From the NCBI GenBank assembly GCA_015472025.1, contig BNHL01000001.1:4514001-4578000 (forward strand): a DNA stretch of 64,000 bases, written 5' to 3'. The stretch is from Cytophagales bacterium WSM2-2. GTDB taxonomy: Bacteria; Bacteroidota; Bacteroidia; Cytophagales; Cyclobacteriaceae. The position numbers and the translations under genes were made by a program. Below the pieces are notes generated by a model. That model saw only the letters and a list, made by a program, of their open reading frames with translations. It was not told the DNA's origin and ran no database searches. Below, one piece after another: positions 54,043 through 62,600 of the stretch. Within the stretch, counting starts at the first letter, position 1; each line of letters opens with the position of its first letter.

Positions 54043-55368
54043 TTAACTTAAGAGTAAAGAACAAATGACTTTGTAATGGGTTGTTTTTCCTGCAGGCGCT
54101 TCACATGCTGTATTATCAATCAGTGGTAGGAAGATTTTATTGAGCCATATTTGGATCGGCAATCTGTTAAGTACAACTAAGCGTAGAGTAGCTGAGAAGC
54201 TAATGCAACGCTTGAAGAATTTTAAAACGCTTACTCCTTTTTCAGGCGTTTTACTTTGAACATGATGGTTGCAACTTTGGAATAGGCGCCAATTCAAAAA
54301 TACCCATAAGAGTTTGGCCAAGAGCTGGCACTCAAGTCGCTCTTTTTTCACCTTTTTCAATTTACTAATCTCGAAAAAAGACTTCCATGTCTTAAAAGCT
54401 AATTCGATTTGCCAACGTAAATAGTAGACCTTCCTTATTTTTTCCAGTGGCAATATTTGCCTGTTCACGTTGGTGATAAAAGTATTATAGCGACACCTAG
54501 CTCTGTGCTGGCGAGAGAGCCCGACTCCATGTCTTTTTGCTGAGCGCTTAGCTTGCCTGATCCGTTCTCTGTACACATCATCGGTTACACGTTCGATTAC
54601 TAGTCTGCACCCAATTGAATCTTTTTGGTAAATCAGTACATCGATATCTAGAGCAACACCTCCTAATTGTTTAAACTTACGCTCGATGCTACTCCAATTT
54701 ATCGTTTTTCTATCAAGCGTGTGGATCGTAGCCTGTGCTGGCAAGCGATTTAGAAAACAAGCATTTTTGTCTATGATGGCTTTCAAATAAGTGGGTGTAA
54801 CATAGCCCAAATCTCTAATATAGAGTTCACCTGCGCAGATAGATTCTATGGTTTGTTTAGAATCTTGTTGATCATTTCTATTGATAGTGGTAAGCTCAAG
54901 GGTTTTCCAATTACCACTGGCCAGATCATATTCATACTGTATGTTCATCATCCCTTGCCCCATATGAAAATTACCGAAGCCCGGATAGTCTCCATTATAA
55001 ATACTGGGTAGAGAAAATTTACTGGAGTCTTTAATGTTAATAGCGGAGAAATGCTTTTGAAGTTCACTATCCCGCTGTAATGAAAATTGTTTTGACAGAT
55101 GAACCTTGATGAGCTCCTTAAGAAGGTTAACTCCCGGAGCATTGAATTTTTTATGCAAAGCTTCTTTACTGATTCGTACAGAAAATTGTTGATCAAGATC
55201 GGCCGTTATATCGGGCAGGCTGGTGGAAGCCTGGTTGCCGCAGGAAAACATAAGTGAATTTACAAAGTGGAAAGCCGAGAGCTTCCTTGAACGCTTGATG
55301 AATCCAGTTTTTACAGCAAGCCCATTGATCAATTTCGTAGAGAAATTTCTTTTGATCAGTGTACCCAA
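54043..55368 (-). CDS. IS4-family DDE transposase
   Basis: A 441-residue transposase. The family signature Y-(2)-R-(3)-E-(6)-K is visible as YYLRWQIELAFKTWK. INIKDSSKFSLPS and ELYIRDLGYVTP carry the other two acidic residues. The stop codon lies inside the left terminal repeat. The frame starts with TTG at 55368 and is open upstream (ENQGKPLG) without an ATG, so the true start is uncertain. A hairpin at 55451-55480 would stop transcription entering from outside. Confidence 0.9.
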   Translation of the reverse strand: MGTLIKRNFSTKLINGLAVKTGFIKRSRKLSAFHFVNSLMFSCGNQASTSLPDITADLDQQFSVRISKEALHKKFNAPGVNLLKELIKVHLSKQFSLQRDSELQKHFSAINIKDSSKFSLPSIYNGDYPGFGNFHMGQGMMNIQYEYDLASGNWKTLELTTINRNDQQDSKQTIESICAGELYIRDLGYVTPTYLKAIIDKNACFLNRLPAQATIHTLDRKTINWSSIERKFKQLGGVALDIDVLIYQKDSIGCRLVIERVTDDVYRERIRQAKRSAKRHGVGLSRQHRARCRYNTFITNVNRQILPLEKIRKVYYLRWQIELAFKTWKSFFEISKLKKVKKERLECQLLAKLLWVFLNWRLFQSCNHHVQSKTPEKGVSVLKFFKRCISFSATLRLVVLNRLPIQIWLNKIFLPLIDNTACEAPAGKTTHYKVICSLLLS

Positions 55369-55450
55369 AGGCTTCCCCTGGTTTTCTACAAATAATTGCC
55401 TGTCGATTTTTAAGTTGTTTCTCCCTTAAGGGTTAACTTGCTGCAACAAA

Positions 55451-55480
55451 AAAAGCAGGCCTGGGAAGAGGCCTGCTTTT
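55451..55480. terminator. Terminator hairpin upstream of the transposase
   Basis: AAAAGCAGGCC (55451-55461) pairs with GGCCTGCTTTT (55470-55480) around an 8-base loop, with A- and T-rich tracts outside, so it can act in both directions. It lies inside the element before the transposase start and would limit readthrough expression after insertion into a transcribed site. Confidence 0.8.
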
Positions 55481-55588
55481 AAAATAAAATAAATAAAACG
55501 ATGGGGAGAAAATTATGAAATTTGCCCCAAAAGGGCATCTATTCCCTCCTAAAATTTTCTTAACGCAATTTCTTAAGTTAACGACTAT

Positions 55589-55712
55589 GGTCGGGAGACC
55601 ACCAATTTTTATTTTGAAGATTGTCCAAAATTCTACGGGCTTCTATAAAATTCGTAAAAATTTGTCTGACGTGTCATTTAGAGATTTAAGAGATTGTTGG
55701 TCGACCAACAAT
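55589..55712. repeat. GTTGGTC repeat split by the insertion sequence
   Basis: This is the right part of the copy whose left edge (54011-54035) lies across the IS. After the target duplication it continues ACCAATTTTTATTTTGAAGA, GGGCTTCTATAAAATTCG and AAATTTGTCTGACGTGTC, ending in the intact palindrome ATTGTTGGTCGACCAACAAT at 55693-55712. Confidence 0.8.
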
Positions 55713-55832
55713 AACCTAGGATTGCTGTCAATTAACTTCCTGTAAGAATTCTGAACTGCATTAACACAGGATAGTAGTTTCTCCCATGAGTTAATCGAAT
55801 TTTCTCTACCTGTAACTCTTATGAAAAGTGCA

Positions 55833-55871
55833 ACGGGATTTTCCCCGTAAGCTGCACGGGTTTTTTCCCGT
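55833..55871. repeat. Tandem ACGGG/CCCGT mini-hairpins
   Basis: ACGGG (55833-55837) pairs with CCCGT (55844-55848), and ACGGG (55856-55860) with CCCGT (55867-55871). Both loops are T-rich (ATTTTC and TTTTTT). They sit 50 bases upstream of the RHS operon promoter. They may end transcription coming from the left; 5-bp stems are weak. Confidence 0.35.
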
Positions 55872-55921
55872 AACCCATTTTTTTATTTGGTAAAAAAACT
55901 ACCACCACTCCTGATTCTCGT

Positions 55922-55952
55922 TTGCATGATCCGTTTGAAAAACTATGTTTGA
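55922..55952 (+). promoter_or_regulatory. Bacteroidota-type promoter of the RHS operon
   Basis: TTTG (55922-55925), a 19-base spacer and TATGTTTG (55945-55952) fit TTTG-N19-TAnnTTTG. The ATG of the first gene follows 25 bases later, which supports that start. Confidence 0.65.
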
Positions 55953-55977
55953 ATAAACAACGCTACTCAATTTCACT

Positions 55978-58900
55978 ATGCTAAAATTGTGGTTACTTGA
56001 TTCCAGAGTACATATCTGTATTCTTTCTCTTTGGCTTCACTCACGTGTGAAACGAAATGTGCAATTAACATTGACGCTTTGCTTCAGTGTTTTGTTGCTA
56101 CATGCACAAGAAGACTTCCATTCCGATATAAGCAAACCCGATTATCACCCGGCATCGCCAGATGCAGCAGCACTCGGCAGATACGGACAGTACAATGTGA
56201 GTCTTAATACCGGTACGCCTGAAATATCCATTCCGATTTATACGATCAAAGTCGGAGACTTCACATTTCCTGTTTCCATTTCTTATCATGCCTCGGGGAT
56301 TAAGGTAACGGATGTTGCCAGCCGGGTTGGATTGGGATGGTCTTTGAATGCTGGCGGAGTCATTAGTCAAAATGCAATGGGAATACTTGACGGATATCAA
56401 AGCATGCTGAATGTGCCCCAGTCATTTAATCCTGATTGTGGAATAAATAATTGTACTACGAACGCAGATTACCTCCTTGCGAAAGACATCATCGATAGTC
56501 GTATCTATGATACGGAGCCCGATCTTTTTACTTATAATTTTTTAGGCTTCGCAGGAAAGTATGTTCAGACAAATGCCGGTATTGCTACACTGCCGTACTC
56601 TTCCGAGATCACTTTTGGTGACGATATCATTGACAAAAAGGGGAATCGCTACATTTTTGGTGAATCCGAGACAAGCACTGTTATCAGGACCTGCACCAGC
56701 TATTCGAAAAATCCACTGTCGTCCGGGCCGACTGCTTATTACCTTACCAAGGTGATCACCGCTATGGGTGATACAATTCAACTGGTTTACGAACACGAGA
56801 TCTATTCTTATTTTCAGTCGACTTCGTCAAAGAAATATTTCAGGAATACAAGTGCCCCCGGTACGGATTCATCCTGTGAACTGCCTGCGGACATGTCTTG
56901 CCGCGATAGGAATTCTGTCAATGCACCTCGTCTCACACAGATCATTGCACCCAATGGTGTGATCATCAACTTTACGTATACACAGGTGCGTGATGATCTT
57001 GAAACTTCATCAGGGCAATATCAGGCCAAAGCATTAAACTCTATCACTGTAACAGACGGGGGTAGCACTTCATTTGTATATACGTTTGAGTATGCCGTGA
57101 AAGGCACCCAACTTGGTACTGATGGAAAGGCGGCCACGGGCAAACGACTTTACCTGACAAAATTTACAGACAAGGATAACGGGGTATATGCCTTTCAATA
57201 TTATAACTGGGAGTCACTTCCTCCCCGTGACTCATTCAGTGTGGACCACTGGGGGTATTATAACGGCAAGACCAATACTACACTCGTACCTTCTCTTTCG
57301 CTAATGAGCTTCGCAGGAGCTGATCGTTCGGTTGCTGAATTTAGCGGCCTTACTTATGGCACTCTTCAGCAGATCACGTATCCGACCAAAGGGTACACTG
57401 TTTTCGACTACGAAGGACATCGGCCTGACGCGAGTGGATCCGGATATATTGGGGGTGGACTTCGGATAAAGACGATCTCCAACTATGACATCAATAGTGC
57501 GTTGCTCACGCAAAAGAAGTACGCTTATTATTCGGGCATTAATGCAGGGCTGTCGGATGAGAATATGGTGCTTACGTACAACTCGGATGTATTGATTCAG
57601 CGCAAAGCCATTGAAGGAGGCGGTTATGCAGATACCGGAACAGCACGGTGTGAGTTCCTGGTACTTTCAAGCACGACTAATCCTATCATGGCTGGAGTCG
57701 ATTTTAATTCCAATTTTCAATACGGGAAGGTTGAGGTAACTGACTATACCGATGCGTTGGCAGGGAAAAGTGTTTTTTACTACTCCGTGCTGGACTTCGG
57801 AACCGGGTTTCCTGTGCCACAGTCGGACGGACGAATGGAGGTGAAGTTGTCTAAAGAGGAACACTACCGTTATAATACGAGTACCAGTGCCTATGATGCA
57901 CAGCCGCTAACCAAAAAGGAATACACGTACGCTGTCCTCAGTGACAACGTCTCGCAATTCACCAACCTTGGAGAAGTGGATAATTATGATCAGGTAGTTG
58001 GGTTTCGGATCAAGTATGATATTCCGGAGCAGCCGGGAGGAGTAGCAAAGTTTTCATACTACCATTATAAGTACACTTCGATTTGGTATTATTTGCAAAC
58101 ACTGGTGGAAACTACCAATGATGGCACTAACTCATCGGTTACTACCACGCAGTTTGCTTATGAGAAGCCCCATGCGCAGCTGACCAAAACAACGATGACT
58201 AATTCCTCCGGTGACGAGATGAAACGTGTCATCCGCTATCCGCAGGATTATTCGACGGGAGGAATTGAAACTCCCAGCGGCCCGAGTGGAAGTATCCATC
58301 AGGAGCAGTACAGGGGTCTGCCTGTTGAAGACCTGATCTTTGTCAATGATAAACTGGTGTCAGGCCAGCTGAACAAATCGGTCCTGGAAAATGGATTTCT
58401 TCGCATGGACAAGAAATACACCATGGACCTTAGCACACCAACAACTAACTCTAGTTACCCTTCTTCGAATACAACATCGTTCAGTTTGCTGACAGGCAGT
58501 CCTTACCGGGAGTATTTCAGTGTCGTCGATAAAGATGCAAAGGGAAACCCGATTGAAGTTTTATCGAACGGGAAGTTCAGGCAGGCCATGATTTGGGATT
58601 CTAAAAAGAGAGAGGTTCTTGCTATTTGTGAAAATGCAAAATACTCGGATATAGCATACACCAATTTTGACAACGCTAACAAGGGATCGTGGAGTTATAC
58701 TCTCAGTTCCGGCACTGGCCTGTTTGGCTCTACCGGGTACAGTAGTTCGTCAGGCATTAGCCGGAGTTCCCTTGACCCCAATGTGGAGTATAAAGTCAGT
58801 CTTTGGGCTAATGGAGATACCGGACATACACCATCGATCAGTTATACTCCATCAACCAATACCAATAAGCTAAAAATCTTTGACGCAGGTAATGGATGGA

Positions 58901-59178
58901 AACTGTACGAATGGGTGGTTGCCAAAGGGATCACTTCTATCACGGTAAGCACCGGTGGGGGAACAACTGTAATCGACAATCTGCGACTGAGCCCGTCAAC
59001 GAGTAAGGTAATTACATTCAGTTATAAGCCATTGCTAGGTCTCGTGAGTAAAACTGATCCGGCCAACAGGTCTGAATACTACAGTTATGATGCCGCAGGC
59101 AGGCTTACGATGATCCAGGACGACTATAAGAATGTCCTGAAGACTTTCAAGTATCACTATATAGAAGACATCCACTAA
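55978..59178 (+). CDS. Secreted RHS/YD-repeat-type protein, first of the operon
   Basis: A 1066-residue secreted protein. After a signal segment (LTLTLCFSVLLLHAQ) comes SPDAAALGRYGQYNVSLNTGTPEISIPIY...FPVSISYHASGIKVTDVASRVGLGWSLNAGGVISQ, the common N-terminal module of Bacteroidota RHS-like proteins. Long beta-rich YD-type text with Tyr/Ser/Thr repeats follows, and a C-terminal KPLLGLVSKTDPANRSEYYSYDAAGRLTMIQD YD repeat. It lacks a toxin-like C-terminus and is probably a cell-surface or secreted scaffold. A promoter lies just upstream and the lipocalin-like gene is 13 bases downstream. Confidence 0.82.
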   Translation: MLKLWLLDSRVHICILSLWLHSRVKRNVQLTLTLCFSVLLLHAQEDFHSDISKPDYHPASPDAAALGRYGQYNVSLNTGTPEISIPIYTIKVGDFTFPVSISYHASGIKVTDVASRVGLGWSLNAGGVISQNAMGILDGYQSMLNVPQSFNPDCGINNCTTNADYLLAKDIIDSRIYDTEPDLFTYNFLGFAGKYVQTNAGIATLPYSSEITFGDDIIDKKGNRYIFGESETSTVIRTCTSYSKNPLSSGPTAYYLTKVITAMGDTIQLVYEHEIYSYFQSTSSKKYFRNTSAPGTDSSCELPADMSCRDRNSVNAPRLTQIIAPNGVIINFTYTQVRDDLETSSGQYQAKALNSITVTDGGSTSFVYTFEYAVKGTQLGTDGKAATGKRLYLTKFTDKDNGVYAFQYYNWESLPPRDSFSVDHWGYYNGKTNTTLVPSLSLMSFAGADRSVAEFSGLTYGTLQQITYPTKGYTVFDYEGHRPDASGSGYIGGGLRIKTISNYDINSALLTQKKYAYYSGINAGLSDENMVLTYNSDVLIQRKAIEGGGYADTGTARCEFLVLSSTTNPIMAGVDFNSNFQYGKVEVTDYTDALAGKSVFYYSVLDFGTGFPVPQSDGRMEVKLSKEEHYRYNTSTSAYDAQPLTKKEYTYAVLSDNVSQFTNLGEVDNYDQVVGFRIKYDIPEQPGGVAKFSYYHYKYTSIWYYLQTLVETTNDGTNSSVTTTQFAYEKPHAQLTKTTMTNSSGDEMKRVIRYPQDYSTGGIETPSGPSGSIHQEQYRGLPVEDLIFVNDKLVSGQLNKSVLENGFLRMDKKYTMDLSTPTTNSSYPSSNTTSFSLLTGSPYREYFSVVDKDAKGNPIEVLSNGKFRQAMIWDSKKREVLAICENAKYSDIAYTNFDNANKGSWSYTLSSGTGLFGSTGYSSSSGISRSSLDPNVEYKVSLWANGDTGHTPSISYTPSTNTNKLKIFDAGNGWKLYEWVVAKGITSITVSTGGGTTVIDNLRLSPSTSKVITFSYKPLLGLVSKTDPANRSEYYSYDAAGRLTMIQDDYKNVLKTFKYHYIEDIH

Positions 59179-59191
59179 CCATTCGAGTTAT

Positions 59192-59602
59192 ATGCGCTAC
59201 GCAACGATCTTATTTGTATTGGTTTCATTTATTACTTCCGCGCAGTCGCCCGTGGTTGGAACGTGGAAGATAGATTGGTCCGCGGTCCGCTCTGCAATGT
59301 CCGCAGCGGAGAGTGAGAAATTCAACAAGATGTCTTCGGTCGTTCAGGCCAGGGCACAGAAGAGTTTTGAATCACGTGAATTCCGTTTCGGAAATGATGG
59401 GAAGTTAACGGTAAGCTGGGAGTCGGAATCACCGCGCACGGCCGAGGGGACCTGGCAGGCAACAGTTGACAGAATCAAGCTCACCGTTGATGGACAGGAA
59501 AAGAATTATACCTACTCCATCGACAACGACCGGATGACCCTGCGCGAGACACCCGCAGGCAAAGGAACATTCTCCGTACTGGTCATGAACAAAATCCGCT
59601 AG
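59192..59602 (+). CDS. Secreted lipocalin-like small protein
   Basis: A 136-residue protein with a signal peptide (MRYATILFVLVSFITSAQS) followed by VVGTWKIDWSAVRSAMS, a helix, and strands REFRFGNDGKLTVSWES, GTWQATVDRIKLTVDGQ and YTYSIDNDRMTLRET. It resembles lipocalin-like/DUF4488-type small barrels. It sits between the two RHS-type genes with 13- and 11-base gaps, so the three genes form one operon. A chaperone or immunity role is possible but unsupported. Confidence 0.7.
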   Translation: MRYATILFVLVSFITSAQSPVVGTWKIDWSAVRSAMSAAESEKFNKMSSVVQARAQKSFESREFRFGNDGKLTVSWESESPRTAEGTWQATVDRIKLTVDGQEKNYTYSIDNDRMTLRETPAGKGTFSVLVMNKIR

Positions 59603-59613
59603 CCTATTCTGTT

Positions 59614-62600
59614 ATGAAAAAATATATAAGAATCAGTTTTCTTTTTGCTGTAACGGTTGCCTGCCTCGGACCATCGGTATTGCATGCACAGCAAACGATT
59701 ATTTCGGGGGCAACGAGTTCGATGCTCAATGAAACAAAGACCTACACCGTTTCTTTATACGACATCAACAATGATCCCGTGGTACCTGTAGGAGGCAGTT
59801 TCCAATGGTATGCCACCGGGGGTAGTGTCAGTTCTTCCAACCGTTCACAGGCAGACATCCAGTGGAGTTCTTATGGAACTGACTTTGTAGAATACACCTT
59901 CGACAACTTCTCGGATTTTTATTATGGGATACTTTATGTTGGCGTGGTAGTACCAGACCCCACCGGCTCTTTTAATTATACCTACAGTTGCAACAGTACA
60001 TTAGTAACCCGCACGGGCAGTCCCCCCAGTGGTGTGGACTGGTTCTGGCAGACATCCGACAGTGGCACAAGTACATCACTTGGAAGTGCCGCATCAATCA
60101 CACGTACAACGAATGCAAGTCTTTACCTGCGGGCACGCTCGCAAGACGGGACCTGGAGTCCCAACGCCTCTATATGGACAGGTTCGATTATTATCATTTC
60201 AACTCCTACTGGCGGGGGAAGTATTGCTGGTTCAACTACTATCTGTTCGTCAACAGTACCTGGTACGCTGACGAGTACACTCGTTGGCCAAAGCGGTGAT
60301 GGCATTGTCAATTATCAATGGGAGCAATCTTCCGATAATACTAATTGGAGCAACGTATCGGGGGCAACTTCAGCTACGTATTCTCCCGGTTCGCTTACCG
60401 CAAAAACATATTATCGAAGAAAGACTTCGGCCATCTGCGGAACAGCTTACTCGAACGTAGTTACAATAGACATTTATCCGACTTTGACTTCCGGAAGTAT
60501 CAGCAGCTCAACAACGATCTGCTACAATACCTCGCCAGGGACATTGAGCGGCACTGCGGCATCGGGTGCCACAGGTTATCAATGGTTTGTTGGTGGTGGC
60601 GGGTGGAACCTCATCTCAGGCGCAACCTCACAATCCTATACGCCGGGAAATCTCACTGCAACCACAACGTATGAAAGAGTTGCGATAGGACCTTGCAATA
60701 CTCTTGAATCCAACGTTGTCACTATCACTGTTAATCCCACACTCAACCAGGGTACCATAGGAGGTACTCAAAGCATTTGTTCGGGGTCTACAGCATCACT
60801 GACGAATAGTGCATCTGCTTCGGGTGGCAACGGTACTTATAGTTATCAGTGGCAGTCATCTCCGGACAATTCTTCATGGTCTGACATTTCCGGTGCAGTC
60901 TCCGCGACCTATACTACAGGCACACTGACTTCCTCTACTTATTTCAGGAGAAAGGCCGTGTCCTGCGGAGAAACCAAATTTACAAGCCAGGTACTGGTGT
61001 CAGTGGATGCAACTACTAACGGAGGAACATTGTCGGGGTCTGCTGAAGCATTCCTGATGCGGAGCGGCTCACTCTCACTGAGCGCCAACAATGGCTCGAT
61101 CATAAAATGGCAAAGCAGAGTGGGTGCGGGCTCCTGGAATGACATCACCAATACATTAGCTTCGCTAACGTACAGCAACATTACTTCCACTACATCTTAC
61201 CGGGTAGTCTGCCAGAACGGAGTATGCGCACAGGCTTTCTCATCCGAAGCAACGATCACCATCGATAATGCTCCGGTCGTTACGGCTTCCGCTGCCAAGA
61301 TCACCATCGGTCCGGTAGTGCTGGATGCAGGAGCAAATTATTCGACCTATACGTGGAAGGATAAAAATGGAACAACGATAGGCTCAGCCCGCACGCTGAG
61401 CACATCTGTGGCTGGGGACTATACCGTAGTAGTTACCAAGGGAGGTGCAAGTGGCTCAGGAACCAACACGTATACCTTGCTCGGGCAGATGGAGAATACT
61501 AATTACATCGCAGTAAAAACTGTACTGGTGAAGGACAAGCAGAATGATGCAGATGTAGAAAATCTCACCATTGATAATGTCAGTCAGAGTATCCAGTATT
61601 TTGACGGGATAGGAAGGCCGCTACAAACCGTAACCACGCAGGGCTCGCCACAGAAAAAAGACATTGTGCAACCTGTCGTTTATGATCTGGCGGGAAGAGA
61701 GGCGGACCATTATCTTCCTTACGCAAGCACGGCTGTTGATGGCCAACTGAAAGCAAACGCGACAACAGCACAGTTGAGTTTTTACAACACGGGTGGAGTT
61801 GTAGCCCAGGACAGCAGGCCCTATTCACAGACTACATTTGAAGCCTCGCAGCTTGGTCGCCCGGCTTCACAACGGGGTGAAGGGCAGGATTGGGCAAGCA
61901 CAAATACAACCAAATACCAATACCTGGTCAACGACAACAGCGCTGAGCACGTGATTGCGTGGAAGATCAACTCCGGCATCCCACAGCCCAGGAGCGCATC
62001 TGCCCCGTGGATCGATGCCAACGGAAATTATACTACAGGACAACTCTCCGTTAAGGTTGTCACTGATGAACAGGGGCACCAGGTGCGTGAATATACCGAC
62101 AGGCTTGGTCGTGTGATTTTGCGCAAAGCACAGGCCGTTGAAACGCCTTCGCTCAACAACTCCAATCACTGGACGCAGACCTATTATATCTATGATGACT
62201 TTGGCTTGCTCCGTTTCGTACTTCAGCCTGAATTGGTAAAAAGATTTGTAGACGGAACGATTACCACCATTATACAAACTGATCTTGACAAGCTGGCGTT
62301 TCAATACAGCTACGATGAACGAAAGCGTATGATCCGGAAACAATCGCCTGGTGCCGGTGCGGTTTGCATGGTCTATGATGACCTTGACCGCGTGGTAATG
62401 TTACAGGATGCTGTTCAGAAAGATGCATTTAACTGGACCGTTTCCAAATACGATGCACTCAACAGGCCAGTGATCACTGCACTGTACCATCATTCTGCTG
62501 ATATCGATCAGTCAACAATGAAGGGGCTGCTCGCCACGAATAATACAACTTATATCAATGAATCATACGATGGTACTACAACGCATGGCTACACCAACAA

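Larger units (their letters stand above)
54036..55588 (-). mobile_element. Complete IS4-family insertion sequence, 1553 bp
   Basis: The 18-bp perfect terminal inverted repeats are ATAGTCGTTAACTTAAGA (54036-54053) and its complement (55571-55588). It is flanked by the 12-bp direct repeat GGTCGGGAGACC (54024-54035 and 55589-55600), a target duplication of the size known for IS4-type elements. It carries one transposase gene. The target is the left palindrome of a GTTGGTC repeat; removing the element and one duplication restores that palindrome. Intact ends and an open transposase frame indicate a recent insertion. Confidence 0.92.

Noticed and set aside
61867-62343. A 158-codon minus-strand frame in the last RHS gene
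   Set aside because: The plus frame there is continuous, with DUF6443 and YD motifs to the window edge.
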